A stretch of DNA of 64,000 nt from an uncultured Bacteroidia bacterium. GTDB lineage: Bacteria; Bacteroidota; Bacteroidia; Bacteroidales; ML635J-15. Positions 1-8,478 of this stretch are shown one piece after another; within the stretch, counting starts at the first letter, position 1, and the number at the start of each line of letters is the position of its first letter. The notes below the pieces were generated by a model. It saw only the letters and a list, made by a program, of their open reading frames with translations, did not search any database and had not been told where the DNA came from. The position numbers and the translations under genes were made by a program. The DNA lies in assembly GCA_902791865.1 (NCBI GenBank), contig CADAXK010000005.1, positions 1 through 64,000 of the forward strand. Reading direction: 5' to 3'.

Positions 1-3000
1 GTCAGTGTGATGCTCTCCGTGTCGGTGCAGCCGCTGGAGGCCTTGGTAACCGTAACTGTGTAGGTGCCGGCTGCCGTCAGGCCGTTGTTCTCCGCAGTGT
101 TGACGCTGTTGCTCCATGCGTAGGTGCCACCGCCGGTCGCCGTGAGGTTGATGCTCGTGTTGCGGCAGTCTATCTGCGTGACGCCCGTGTTGTTGGTGAT
201 ACCCGCTGTTGGCGGAGTCGTGTTAGAACCTATCGTATATCCGCTTGATGTTCCTGTACATCCATCTTTAGTCTCGGTAACTGTATATGTCCCTTGTGCA
301 TTTGCAGAAAGTGCATTCCCCGTTCCTGTTACAGGACCTGACCACGAGAACGTTCCTCCGCTGCCATTTGCCGTAAGTGTGATGCTTGTGCGCGAGCAAG
401 TTAGTTCTGTATAATTGTTAGCCTGAGTAATGCTAGGTGTAGGATTTGCATTCACCCTCACCGGGAACTCCATCGTACTTGCACACACACCGCCACTTGC
501 ATCATTAGGGATGGTAAAGCCTTTGCGGCTGGAGGTTTGTGTACCGCCATTCACTACAAGCGCTTCCTTTATATTATTGTCGGTGATAGATATTGGATCG
601 CCAGAGCAACCTGCCGCTATGGCATCGGTCAAGGCGACAGCCGTACCTGCCGACGATGCAGTTGGGGCGGTTACGACAATACCCTTCTTGCCGTCTATCT
701 CTATGTAGTCGTATTTCTTGTAGGGAACATTTGTAACTGTAAATGTGTAGGTAGTAGTACCCGACGATGAAGTAGGTGGATTTATTTCCAAAGAGGATTC
801 TCCTGTACTCCAACTATACGATTGTGTTTCGCACGAGGAAACGCCAGAAATCGAAGGACTTAGTGTTACGCTTCCACCAACACATACCGAAACTGCCGAA
901 GGCGTGGTAATTGTGGGCGACTGACCTACTGTTATGGAAGTTGAAGCAGAAATGCTAGATGAAACCGAAAGAGTCTTGGCAACATGTATGCCGCCTCCTG
1001 CATAGTTAGTAGTATTGAAAGTAATGGGAGAACCCGTAAGATAATACAAATACGCCTTATTACTCTGGTACATGGAACCGCTATATGTAGAAGACCCATA
1101 ACCATTTGAAACACTTCCATTGACCGCATTATAATAATCTTGCAACTGACCAATTGCAGGAATAAACCAACTATTGTCTGCAGTATATAGTGATTTAAAA
1201 TACGTAAAGACCGAACCTCCCGTAGCACCTGATACCAAAACTGCTGTATTAGCAGCGCCATTAGTTGTACTGGTTGCTCCAGTCGGAGCTGAACCCTCAT
1301 AAAATATTCCACCACTTCCAGTTGTTCCACAAACTGTTATGTTACTACCAGAAACATTCACAACCTTGCATGATATTGCATCCGCGGAATTATCAACTAT
1401 CAATCCTGTTGATTTGCTAACATATACACCGTCTCCGAGAGAATAAGGATTTCCGCCACTCACCACGCAGGTATATGTATAGCTTCCTGCCGCATTGGGG
1501 GTTACGGTTATAGTATTTCCATTAAGAATGTTGGTACAGTTTTGTGGCAGACCTGCACCAGCGCTTGGCGATGCGCTCCACGAATAGTACAATCCGCTTG
1601 CTCCGTCCGATACGGTAGCCCTAAGGGTGGTTCCTCCCGCACCCACACAGTTAACAGATTCTGCGGCAACCGTTACGGTACGGCTAACCGGCGTTGCCGA
1701 AACAGCACTAGACTTTGTATTTTCCGTGCAAAATGTTCCGCTTCCTACAGCCATCACCTTGAAATAATATAGTGTACCAATCGTAAGTCCAGTTACCTGA
1801 TCCGATGTACCTGTTATTCCACTGTGCGAACCTCCAGAGCAAGTATTGTCTGTACCCCAATAAACGGTATATGATGATGCATTGGAAACAGAATTCCACG
1901 AAACATTTGCACCTTGGTATATTGCAGATGCAGCAACTCCTGTGGGAGCACCAAGTGAAGTACAAGGCGGTGCGGACGTAGTAAAAGTATATGTTGAACC
2001 ATAACTGGTTCCTGCACTGTTGGTGGCGTATGCACGGCAACGATAACTAGTGCTGGCCGTAAGACCTGAAAGTGTTACAGAGAAAGAACCTGTAGAAGTA
2101 GTGCTACCTGCTGAAACTTTGGAATTGCTTATGGTTGGATTACCACTGGTGCCTTGCATATAGCAGATTCCACGCTCCGTACTGGCGCCACCTGTACTGC
2201 TCAAGTCGCCGCCACAGGTAATGGAGTTGTGAGTGGTACTTGTGGCTGAGGTGTTGGTTGTTACCGTAGGAGCAACTGGAGCCGTTGTATAGGTAATTTG
2301 GATGTTGCTACGATTTCCATCAACAGTGCCTGTTGCACTTGTGCCAGGGTCGGTAGAACCGTCTGCGTGCTTGTACCAGTGCGTATTTGAAGCCGATGTA
2401 TATTGGCAGTTACGGCTACAACCGCCACTAGTACTACAGCCAACGCCTTTTACGGCAACGAGCAATGCCTTACCGGCTTGGTGTGAAAAACTTGATGAAA
2501 AACTATAAGTGTTCCACGCACTATTAGTTGTTGTTCTGGAACCGCTATACACTTGAGTGGCACCCGAAGTGAAGGATGAGAATGTGGAGCTTGTCGACAA
2601 GGAAGTTAAATCCACATCCTTTACCCAGATGGTCATTTGGGCACTATTAGTGCTACCAGAACTAACATAATAGGCGATGCTGCTGATTGTGCATGAATTG
2701 TTCAAGAATGATGCTGCACTGGGTGTGTAAAGATATACATCATATTGCCAGCCATAGAAACCAGGCATTGGGTAATAAGTGGTGCTAGTTCCAGTGCCGA
2801 TAGCCACCGTTGTTTGCCCCAAAGCTGTATTGCCACAAAATAAACAGCAAACAATAATTAATAATGCACAATGGACAATGGACAATTTTTTTCCAATTGA
2901 TAATGGATAATGGACAATGGACAATGGATAATGCACAATTGATAATGCACAATGGACAATTTTTTCCATAGTAGCGCCACGGATGCTGCCATTGGGCAGG

Positions 3001-3131
3001 GTTTTCTCTCCGAGATTTTTACTCATCGGCACCTCGCGACATGATGCATTTATTCTCTGTTCCACATCTCCTACATTCTGCTGGGAATTCCGAATTGATA
3101 ATATGCTGTTCATATATATGTTGTTTTTCAT
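1..3131 (-). CDS. Truncated giant secreted fibronectin/Ig-type repeat protein
   Basis: One frame stays open from an ATG at 3131 to the left edge, so at least 1,043 residues are visible and the C terminus is missing. I checked this frame at several points (for example around 1910, 470 and 30). The N terminus is unusual. About 80 residues, partly encoded by an intergenic-type repeat, precede a hydrophobic core (residues 83-99, LSIVHCALLIIVCCLFC) and a likely cleavage after ALGQ (about 105). A jelly-roll-like module (about 106-275) follows, then at least two FN3-like domains (about 280-390 and 390-480; TSYRCRAYATNSAGT and NVSWNSVSNASSYTVYW are typical strands), then Ig/PKD-like repeats rich in Ser/Thr/Gly. 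It is probably a surface adhesin or T9SS cargo. ATGs at 3026 and 2969 are alternative starts. The 3131 start is favoured because the paralogue starting at 6448 begins with the same MKN-I-MN-I pattern. Confidence 0.8.
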   Translation of the reverse strand, partial: MKNNIYMNSILSIRNSQQNVGDVEQRINASCREVPMSKNLGEKTLPNGSIRGATMEKIVHCALSIVHYPLSIVHYPLSIGKKLSIVHCALLIIVCCLFCGNTALGQTTVAIGTGTSTTYYPMPGFYGWQYDVYLYTPSAASFLNNSCTISSIAYYVSSGSTNSAQMTIWVKDVDLTSLSTSSTFSSFTSGATQVYSGSRTTTNSAWNTYSFSSSFSHQAGKALLVAVKGVGCSTSGGCSRNCQYTSASNTHWYKHADGSTDPGTSATGTVDGNRSNIQITYTTAPVAPTVTTNTSATSTTHNSITCGGDLSSTGGASTERGICYMQGTSGNPTISNSKVSAGSTTSTGSFSVTLSGLTASTSYRCRAYATNSAGTSYGSTYTFTTSAPPCTSLGAPTGVAASAIYQGANVSWNSVSNASSYTVYWGTDNTCSGGSHSGITGTSDQVTGLTIGTLYYFKVMAVGSGTFCTENTKSSAVSATPVSRTVTVAAESVNCVGAGGTTLRATVSDGASGLYYSWSASPSAGAGLPQNCTNILNGNTITVTPNAAGSYTYTCVVSGGNPYSLGDGVYVSKSTGLIVDNSADAISCKVVNVSGSNITVCGTTGSGGIFYEGSAPTGATSTTNGAANTAVLVSGATGGSVFTYFKSLYTADNSWFIPAIGQLQDYYNAVNGSVSNGYGSSTYSGSMYQSNKAYLYYLTGSPITFNTTNYAGGGIHVAKTLSVSSSISASTSITVGQSPTITTPSAVSVCVGGSVTLSPSISGVSSCETQSYSWSTGESSLEINPPTSSSGTTTYTFTVTNVPYKKYDYIEIDGKKGIVVTAPTASSAGTAVALTDAIAAGCSGDPISITDNNIKEALVVNGGTQTSSRKGFTIPNDASGGVCASTMEFPVRVNANPTPSITQANNYTELTCSRTSITLTANGSGGTFSWSGPVTGTGNALSANAQGTYTVTETKDGCTGTSSGYTIGSNTTPPTAGITNNTGVTQIDCRNTSINLTATGGGTYAWSNSVNTAENNGLTAAGTYTVTVTKASSGCTDTESITL
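2826..2969 (-). repeat. Dispersed CAATGGACAATTGATAATG repeat array inside a coding region
   Basis: At least six back-to-back variants of the 9-12 bp words CAATGGACAAT, GATAATGGA and GCACAATTGATAATG. In the minus-strand frame the array reads as repeated LSIVHYP and LSIVHCAL, and so builds the n- and h-regions of the signal peptide of the flanking gene. The same words occur at 6316-6366, 14771-14812, 21384-21412 and 50509-50590. Confidence 0.75.
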
Positions 3132-3138
3132 GATAAGC

Positions 3139-3295
3139 TAATTCAAAGTTCAATGTTTAAAGTTTCTATGTTTCACGTTTCTATGGCTTCGCCGTTTCTT
3201 GAAGAATTGCGCCATGGTGCGATTGTACAAAGATTCCGTTTTTATTTGTTTTTAATGTTCAATGTTTCAGGTTTAAAGTTCAAAGTTTGGTGGTT
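3139..3295. repeat. Intergenic GTTCAAAGTTTAA-type word repeats
   Basis: The stretch between the first two genes contains variants of GTTCAATGTTTAAAGTTTC and TTTCAGGTTTAAAGTTCAAAG. The same vocabulary recurs at 6453-6498 and 35490-35528. A copy of the GAATTGCGCCATGGTGCGATT palindrome lies inside it at 3205-3224. No convincing gene is seen here. Confidence 0.6.
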
Positions 3296-3371
3296 GCAGC
3301 GAACTGCGACACCACTGTTGATACTTGCTATATTCATATATTTCTTGTTTTTCATCATTGTATTCCTTTCG

Positions 3372-4880
3372 TTATTGGCAATTAGGTGTTAAATAAATCT
3401 TTGTCGATAGCTGCGTATCGCAATAGCCGCTTGCACCTATCGCCTGTATTTGGAAAAAGTAAGACCGTCCGTTGGTAAGTCGCTCGATAAGCTTGCTTGT
3501 GGCATTTCCCGCCACCGTGACTTCCTTGAAACTTACTCCGCCATCCACACCGTAGCGTATTACAAAGTGGTCAACATGATCCATGCCACTCCACTGGAGA
3601 TTTACACTGCGGTCTCTCACCTGAGTTGCAGAAAATGAAGGACTGCTGCCAAGGGAAGTACAGCATTGGGAAACGTATATGCTTCCAGGATTGCAGAAAG
3701 TTATGCTATATGAACTGGCTTTGGTTTCGAGCGTATTGTTGGACATCATATTTATCGATTGGTTGTACTTATACCAAATAGCCCCAGTGTTCGACGGGGC
3801 GGTTACAGCGAAGGTGGATGCATTGGTGCTACCTATCGGCGAATATGCTCCATTGCTGGCAGTTGCGCTGTACCATGCCCACGATGTTGGCGTAATTGAA
3901 ACGTAGTTGGTATTGACCGACTGCGATGCAGTAAGTGTAAAAACACCATCGTTGGCACATACCGATGAAGTATTGGGACTTGCAGAAGGAGTGATGGCAC
4001 ACGACCAAGGTGCAGAATAAGCAATTGCCATAGATGGGTCATATCCCAAAGAACTAGCATTATTATTAGTCCATGGAGCATAATAAGTAAGAGTACTTGG
4101 TGTTATTTCTCTCCTAAATGCAATTCCATAAGAAGTAACGCCATTGCGAAGATTGTCATTCATTTGATTCTTGGCCGCATTATTAAGCGTATATGCATAT
4201 CGCCCATACGTATTAATGCTATAAGATCCGTAATTTGTGTTTGACAACAAATTCCAATCAGATTGAGAGACGCCACCTGGTATTTGTGGCAAATATCCCA
4301 TCGAATATTGATAATGCTGTCCGTACAATTCAAACTCCACTTCGGACACCGTGCCACAAGCAGGAATTCTTGTCAGTGGAAAATTTATGTAGGCTCTATA
4401 AAATGTCGTGGCAGTATAAACCGATGAATACCCCCATGACTCTGTTTTCGGTTGACTCCATCTTGTAACTTTATATGTCAGATTATTAGCAACTGTACTA
4501 GTCCTAGTCGTTTTCATGCCTACTGATATATTGGCAGCTGCATTAAAACTAGTTGATAGACTATAATTTTCTCTAGATCCCCAAAAAGCAGTGTAGAAGC
4601 CAGGAGGAGGAGTTGTAGAACTATAAGTGCCCGTAGTCAATGATATTGTTTTCCATCCTGTACTTTTTAATTGGTTATTTACGTATACTCCAGTAAATTG
4701 TTTTGTGCTATAGCTTTGAGTTCCTGTCGAATACATACGGGTCATCTGCCCACCCGCAATCTGATTTATAGCTTTCACCACAACTGTATAGTTGTCCTGC
4801 GCGAAGAGGGAGCTGGCGAAGAGGAAAAACGGCATCGCCACCGTAACAATTATCAATATTTTTATTATTCTGTCTGTCAT
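3372..4880 (-). CDS. Secreted FN3-ending surface protein, paralogue A
   Basis: A 502-residue protein with a clear signal peptide (residues 1-27, MTDRIIKIL then a hydrophobic core, cleavage after LFAQ). The mature part starts DNYTVVVK, is rich in Tyr/Ser/Thr, and is predicted to be all-beta. It ends in a fibronectin type III-like domain (about 415-500) with strands VNLQWSGMD, HFVIRYGVDGG and RSYFFQIQAIG. No T9SS C-terminal sorting domain is visible, so the export route beyond Sec is unclear. The last 55 residues are almost identical in protein and DNA to those of the next gene upstream, which indicates recent duplication or gene conversion. An extracellular or surface role is inferred; the ligand is unknown. 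Confidence 0.75.
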   Translation of the reverse strand: MTDRIIKILIIVTVAMPFFLFASSLFAQDNYTVVVKAINQIAGGQMTRMYSTGTQSYSTKQFTGVYVNNQLKSTGWKTISLTTGTYSSTTPPPGFYTAFWGSRENYSLSTSFNAAANISVGMKTTRTSTVANNLTYKVTRWSQPKTESWGYSSVYTATTFYRAYINFPLTRIPACGTVSEVEFELYGQHYQYSMGYLPQIPGGVSQSDWNLLSNTNYGSYSINTYGRYAYTLNNAAKNQMNDNLRNGVTSYGIAFRREITPSTLTYYAPWTNNNASSLGYDPSMAIAYSAPWSCAITPSASPNTSSVCANDGVFTLTASQSVNTNYVSITPTSWAWYSATASNGAYSPIGSTNASTFAVTAPSNTGAIWYKYNQSINMMSNNTLETKASSYSITFCNPGSIYVSQCCTSLGSSPSFSATQVRDRSVNLQWSGMDHVDHFVIRYGVDGGVSFKEVTVAGNATSKLIERLTNGRSYFFQIQAIGASGYCDTQLSTKIYLTPNCQ

Positions 4881-4903
4881 AAGGTTAAAATTTGTTTTTT
4901 ATA

Positions 4904-6448
4904 TTATGGGCAATTAGGTGTTAAATAAGTCTTTGTCGATAGCTGCGTATCGCAATAGCCGCTTGCACCTATCGCCTGTATCTGGAAATAGTAAGACCGT
5001 CCGTTGGTAAGTCGCTCGATAAGCTTGCTTGTGGCATTTCCTGCCACCGTGATTTCCTTGAAGCCTACTCCGCCTTCCACGCCGTAGCGGATTACATAGT
5101 GATCGACAACATTGGCGCCCAAGTTGTTCCAAGAGAGCGTTACACTGCGGTCGGAGGGAGTAGCAGAAAAAGATGGCGGATTGTTGCTGTTAATCGGTTC
5201 ACAGGCCGGAGCGTAATAAATGCTCTGAGGATTGCAAAGTGCCGTCCCTACAACCGACGAAGTGTTAAGTAAAGATAAGGTGGAATTTGATGCAGCTACA
5301 ACTGTTCTGTCATAACGATACCATACTGTACCTGGCATACTAGGCGGCGACACCTGATATGTACTCAAATTTGTTGTTGCCATCGAATTATATGGACCTC
5401 CACTTGCTGTGGCACTATACCATTTCCACGATTGTCCTGGTGTTACTGGTAGATATGTTGTTGTTGGAGTCTGAGAAGTTGCACTAAGCATAGGAGACAC
5501 AGTAAGCGATTCTGTAGCACGAGTTGTTGCAACCCCCCATCCTACAACTTTAGACCAAGGAGCCGAGTACTTGATTGCAAGATAAGGCTTCTTTGTAATA
5601 TCTGCTGTGGACCATGTAAAATTAAACATTGACTGTGTCAATAAAGGTTCGAATGCCAGCATATATGAGTTATTGGTGGTGGGCAATCCTGCACCTGCAA
5701 ACTGGAATGTTCGTGTAGAACCAGCAGAAATACTAACATTTGCCAAACTATTAGAAAACATACTATTATATACATTGCTATTTGCTGCGCTAGGCGTTAT
5801 CGAAGGATGATAAATTCTAATAGAATTCGAATTAGTGTTACCTCCTGAATACACATACATTGTCAAATTTCCGTTCACAGTTCCGTATGTAGGTGCATTA
5901 GTTACTCCAGTAAAATTTAACCAACCAATGTATAAAGACATCAAACTCGAACATGGCGAACCTTTAGAAGTAATTGCAATAGGTTTTTGAGATGTAGCAA
6001 AACTATATGTACTACCTGGATAAGAACCTGACACCGTATATGAAAAAACAGACATTGTTGTAGCTGTTGAATATGAATATGCTCGCGTTTGAAAAGATGT
6101 TTTAGTCCCAAATGATGTTGCGGTAAAATTACCAACACCAGATTGCCCCATCGGTGGTCCTCCTGTAGTATATGCTGAGGTAGTATACTGTATGCTTAAA
6201 TACGATGAATTAACAAACTTTTCCACATACCCACCTTTTTCTGGATAGCATTTTACTACCACGGTATAGTTGTCCTGTGCGGAGAGGGAGCCCACAAAGA
6301 GGAAACTGCAAAGAATTAACAATGCACAATGTACAATGGACAATTTTTTGCCAATTGACAATTGTGGTGGTCGTGGTTGTCGTGGACACCGCGAGACCCC
6401 GAATTTTTTCACTTGGGTAATGTTATTCATTTGTATAGAGTTTTTCAT
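4904..6448 (-). CDS. Secreted FN3-ending surface protein, paralogue B
   Basis: A 514-residue paralogue of the preceding protein, with the same mature start (DNYTVVVK) and the same closing FN3-like domain (about 425-510, ending TYLTPNCP). Its signal peptide is long and composite. About 30 residues (MKNSIQMNNI and a Pro/Arg-rich run) precede LSIGKKLSIVHCALLILCSF, and cleavage is likely after SLSAQ (about 58). The stretch QLSIGKKLSIVHCALLI is nearly identical to that of the giant gene at 1-3131 and is encoded by the dispersed CAATGGACAATT repeat. The two genes and the giant upstream one look like a lineage-specific cluster of beta-rich surface proteins. Function is unknown. Confidence 0.75.
   Translation of the reverse strand: MKNSIQMNNITQVKKFGVSRCPRQPRPPQLSIGKKLSIVHCALLILCSFLFVGSLSAQDNYTVVVKCYPEKGGYVEKFVNSSYLSIQYTTSAYTTGGPPMGQSGVGNFTATSFGTKTSFQTRAYSYSTATTMSVFSYTVSGSYPGSTYSFATSQKPIAITSKGSPCSSLMSLYIGWLNFTGVTNAPTYGTVNGNLTMYVYSGGNTNSNSIRIYHPSITPSAANSNVYNSMFSNSLANVSISAGSTRTFQFAGAGLPTTNNSYMLAFEPLLTQSMFNFTWSTADITKKPYLAIKYSAPWSKVVGWGVATTRATESLTVSPMLSATSQTPTTTYLPVTPGQSWKWYSATASGGPYNSMATTNLSTYQVSPPSMPGTVWYRYDRTVVAASNSTLSLLNTSSVVGTALCNPQSIYYAPACEPINSNNPPSFSATPSDRSVTLSWNNLGANVVDHYVIRYGVEGGVGFKEITVAGNATSKLIERLTNGRSYYFQIQAIGASGYCDTQLSTKTYLTPNCP
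6316..6366 (-). repeat. Dispersed CAATGGACAATT repeat encoding a signal-peptide core
   Basis: A second copy of the repeat seen at 2826-2969, again inside a coding region. On the minus strand it reads QLSIGKKLSIVHCALLI, the hydrophobic core of the signal peptide. It matches the first copy closely in DNA, including the A-rich spacer that gives GKK. Confidence 0.7.
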
Positions 6449-6945
6449 TTATGTTCAAAGTTTAAGGTTCAAAGTTAAAGTATAATAGTTCAAAGTTGCG
6501 GTGCGGCAAGCCTATACAACACGACACAATCATTAGCAACACTGCCACTTACAATATTTGCTTGTGCAACCTGCGCAACGCCTATCCTATACAACTCCAT
6601 TTTACAAAATCTTCAATTAGCGAGCAAATTTAAATAATACATCTATATTATAAGAGTTTTTTGTTTATAAATTAGACAATTAAAAATAATACGTGGATAA
6701 GCACACCGTACAGAGATACAAAAACAACAACATAATACTTTGTGCTATAAAAACATCTAGAAATAGAGACAGGCTCGCTTCGGCTGTCGCGTATTTCGAC
6801 TTGGCGCAATACTATGCACCGATAAAGACATTACATTATGGTGCGAAAAAATATTCTTTTATAATCCGTGGCGCGATGGTGGTGCGATTTACCAAAACAA
6901 AAATCGCAAGCACCTGATTTTTAGATGTTTGCGATTTATATCCAG
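6449..6945. other. Gene-free interval, about 500 bp
   Basis: Between the paralogue B start and tRNA-Gln. It begins with GTTCAAAGTTTAAGG words (6453-6498). A possible minus-strand -7 element CAAATTTA lies at 6625-6632. The rest is AT-rich with no credible gene. The one plus-strand open frame (about 6693-6917) has no family resemblance and runs into the tRNA terminator. Confidence 0.5.
6901..6937 (-). terminator. Terminator of tRNA-Gln
   Basis: A 9-bp inverted repeat (AAATCGCAA, 6901-6909, with TTGCGATTT, 6929-6937) lies just downstream of the tRNA on the minus strand. It is followed in transcript sense by TTTTGTTTTGG, the normal layout of a rho-independent terminator. Confidence 0.6.
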
Positions 6946-7016
6946 TTGCCCAATCAGGACTCGAACCCGAACTATCAGAGCCAGAATCTGGGATGCTACC
7001 ATTACACCATTGGGCA
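6946..7016 (-). tRNA. tRNA-Gln (CTG anticodon)
   Basis: A 71-nt cloverleaf on the minus strand. The acceptor stem TGCCCAA pairs with TTGGGCA, followed by discriminator A. The D-loop contains AATGGTA, and the anticodon loop is TTCTGGC between CAGA and TCTG. The T-arm contains GTTCGAGTC. The start TGCCCAATGGTGTAATGG is typical of bacterial tRNA-Gln. The 3' CCA is not encoded. The anticodon CTG reads CAG. Confidence 0.93.
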
Positions 7017-7028
7017 ATTTTGCGAGTG

Positions 7029-7036
7029 CAAAAGTA
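7029..7036 (-). promoter_or_regulatory. -7 promoter box of tRNA-Gln
   Basis: TACTTTTG on the minus strand matches the Bacteroidota -7 consensus TAnnTTTG and ends 12 bp before the tRNA. A near-match to the -33 box (ATTG) lies 19 bp further upstream. Confidence 0.65.
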
Positions 7037-7054
7037 CAACATTTTTTCTAATCA

Positions 7055-7648
7055 TCAATCAAAAATTTTAAAAAATGTTTTAAAAATTATTTTTATATCG
7101 ACACCTAAGGACATATCATTGATATACTGCAAGTTAAGTTTCAACTTTGCTGGCATCACCTCGTCAATGTAAGTCTGCTCGGGATTGTCGGATTTAGCAA
7201 GAATGTCGTTTTCGTTGCGATATTCAATCGAAGCATAGTCGGTAATGCCCGGACGAACCGACAAAACCTTACGTTGTTCGTCGTTGTACATCTCCACGTA
7301 CTTTGGCACCTCGGGACGCGGACCGACAAAGCTCATATCGCCGACAAGTACATTTATCAGCTGCGGCAACTCGTCAATCTTGTACTTGCGGATAAAATAG
7401 CCGACTTTCGTCACACGATTGTCCTTGGAACCAACGGTAAGCAGACCTTTCTTGTCGGAATCGGGACGCATGGAACGGAACTTCAGAATCTTAAAGTTGC
7501 GAAAGTCCTTCCCTACCCTTATCTGCTTGTAGAAAACACCGCCACGCGAAGTTGTCGCTACCAGCAATGCCACAATCAGAAACAATGGCGACAATACCAA
7601 AAGTCCCAAAAACGAACAAAATATATCAAAAACTCGCTTCATAACCAT
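7055..7648 (-). CDS. Bacterial sugar transferase (undecaprenyl-phosphate glycosyl-1-phosphate transferase)
   Basis: A 197-residue member of the PglC/WcaJ catalytic-core family. It transfers a sugar-1-phosphate from a nucleotide sugar to undecaprenyl phosphate at the inner face of the cytoplasmic membrane, the first step of a polysaccharide or glycan repeat unit. One N-terminal hydrophobic segment (about 6-30) is followed by the family motifs [34 protein letters not shown] and VGPRPEV. The length fits the small monotopic class without extra membrane helices. It starts 5 bp after the stop of a coiled-coil protein, suggesting co-transcription. The alternative start is 7642 (MKRVFD). The sugar is not predictable, and no other glycan gene is adjacent. 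Confidence 0.9.
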   Translation of the reverse strand: MVMKRVFDIFCSFLGLLVLSPLFLIVALLVATTSRGGVFYKQIRVGKDFRNFKILKFRSMRPDSDKKGLLTVGSKDNRVTKVGYFIRKYKIDELPQLINVLVGDMSFVGPRPEVPKYVEMYNDEQRKVLSVRPGITDYASIEYRNENDILAKSDNPEQTYIDEVMPAKLKLNLQYINDMSLGVDIKIIFKTFFKIFD

Positions 7649-7653
7649 ACCTA

Positions 7654-8397
7654 TTATATTTTTATTCTTTTACGAGCAACTGCACGAACCATCAAATTTG
7701 GAGAAATTAGTCCTACCAATTGGCGGACCTGCTGGTTTATATCAGACATCTTTTCATTGAAATCACTATGTTTTATGGTAACATCTATCTGTTGCTTGCC
7801 TCCCAAAATCTCGATATACACATGCGACAAGTACTTCTTGTGGTCAAACCAGATATTTTCCTCACCAAAATCCTTGAACATCTGCTTTACAAGCGACTCT
7901 ATTGCAATGACATTCATCGAAATCAACTTCTCCTTCTTTCGCAGTTCCAACCTCAAATCGTCAATGCTTTTCTTGAGTTTCTTTTCAATCTCCTGACGAA
8001 CAATATCAACATTGCCAAGAAATTCCTGCATCTTATTATTTATGCTCATAATAAAATCGCAAGCATCATGCATAGAACATCTAAAATATATCGGTTTGTT
8101 CAAAACAATAGGCGACTTAACCCACAAACTATAACAACTCCAATATGAATAAGTTTCTACGGCAAACGAAACATTAGACAAGATTACGGCCAAATATTTT
8201 GTTCCAAGTTTCAAGTTGGCATTTGGGATATTATTCCACATCAAGAAATTATACAACTCAACAAGAGTCGCTCTTTCCTGGCTCTTACCTTCCATGAATT
8301 TAGAAGTGTAATCGTACAACTGATTAAAGACTATCTCCTTTTTAAGGTCTTCGTCAGTCGCACCCTTTTTCAGCATCTTGATGTAATCGTTTACCAT
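7654..8397 (-). CDS. Hypothetical protein with central coiled coil
   Basis: A 247-residue protein starting at ATG 8397 (MVNDYIKMLKKG). Reading back to a TTG at 8445 would cross the -7 promoter box and the upstream terminator, so that start is rejected. No signal peptide or membrane segment is seen. The middle (about 120-165) is strongly charged and heptad-like (RQEIEKKLKKSIDDLRLELR). The C-terminal part (about 185-235) alternates beta-like strands (HVYIEILGGKQQIDVTIKH). I do not recognise the family. The tight spacing to the sugar transferase suggests a shared transcript and possibly a role in or regulation of glycan synthesis, but this is inference from position only. Confidence 0.7.
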   Translation of the reverse strand: MVNDYIKMLKKGATDEDLKKEIVFNQLYDYTSKFMEGKSQERATLVELYNFLMWNNIPNANLKLGTKYLAVILSNVSFAVETYSYWSCYSLWVKSPIVLNKPIYFRCSMHDACDFIMSINNKMQEFLGNVDIVRQEIEKKLKKSIDDLRLELRKKEKLISMNVIAIESLVKQMFKDFGEENIWFDHKKYLSHVYIEILGGKQQIDVTIKHSDFNEKMSDINQQVRQLVGLISPNLMVRAVARKRIKI

Positions 8398-8416
8398 ATA
8401 GAACAAATTTCGAACA

Positions 8417-8424
8417 CAAAAATA
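8417..8424 (-). promoter_or_regulatory. -7 box of the coiled-coil/sugar transferase operon
   Basis: TATTTTTG on the minus strand (consensus TAnnTTTG), 19 bp before the ATG at 8397. It supports that start. Confidence 0.55.
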
Positions 8425-8432
8425 CAAAAAAA

Positions 8433-8456
8433 GAGCCGTATGCAAGCATACGGCTC
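8433..8456 (-). terminator. Strong terminator after the M13 peptidase gene
   Basis: An 11-bp perfect stem (GAGCCGTATGC paired with GCATACGGCTC, two-base loop). On the minus strand it is followed by seven U residues. It lies 22 bp beyond the peptidase stop codon. Confidence 0.85.
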
Positions 8457-8478
8457 CAAATATAAAAAGAACAATTTT

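Noticed and set aside
124..2508. Several plus- and minus-strand open frames (for example 124-414, 932-1330, 1542-1772, 2302-2508)
   Set aside because: They are shadows of the single long minus-strand frame from 3131 to the left edge, which has coherent FN3/Ig-like strands throughout.
6693..6917. 74-codon plus-strand frame before tRNA-Gln
   Set aside because: It overlaps the tRNA terminator, has no recognisable motif, and has no promoter or neighbour support.
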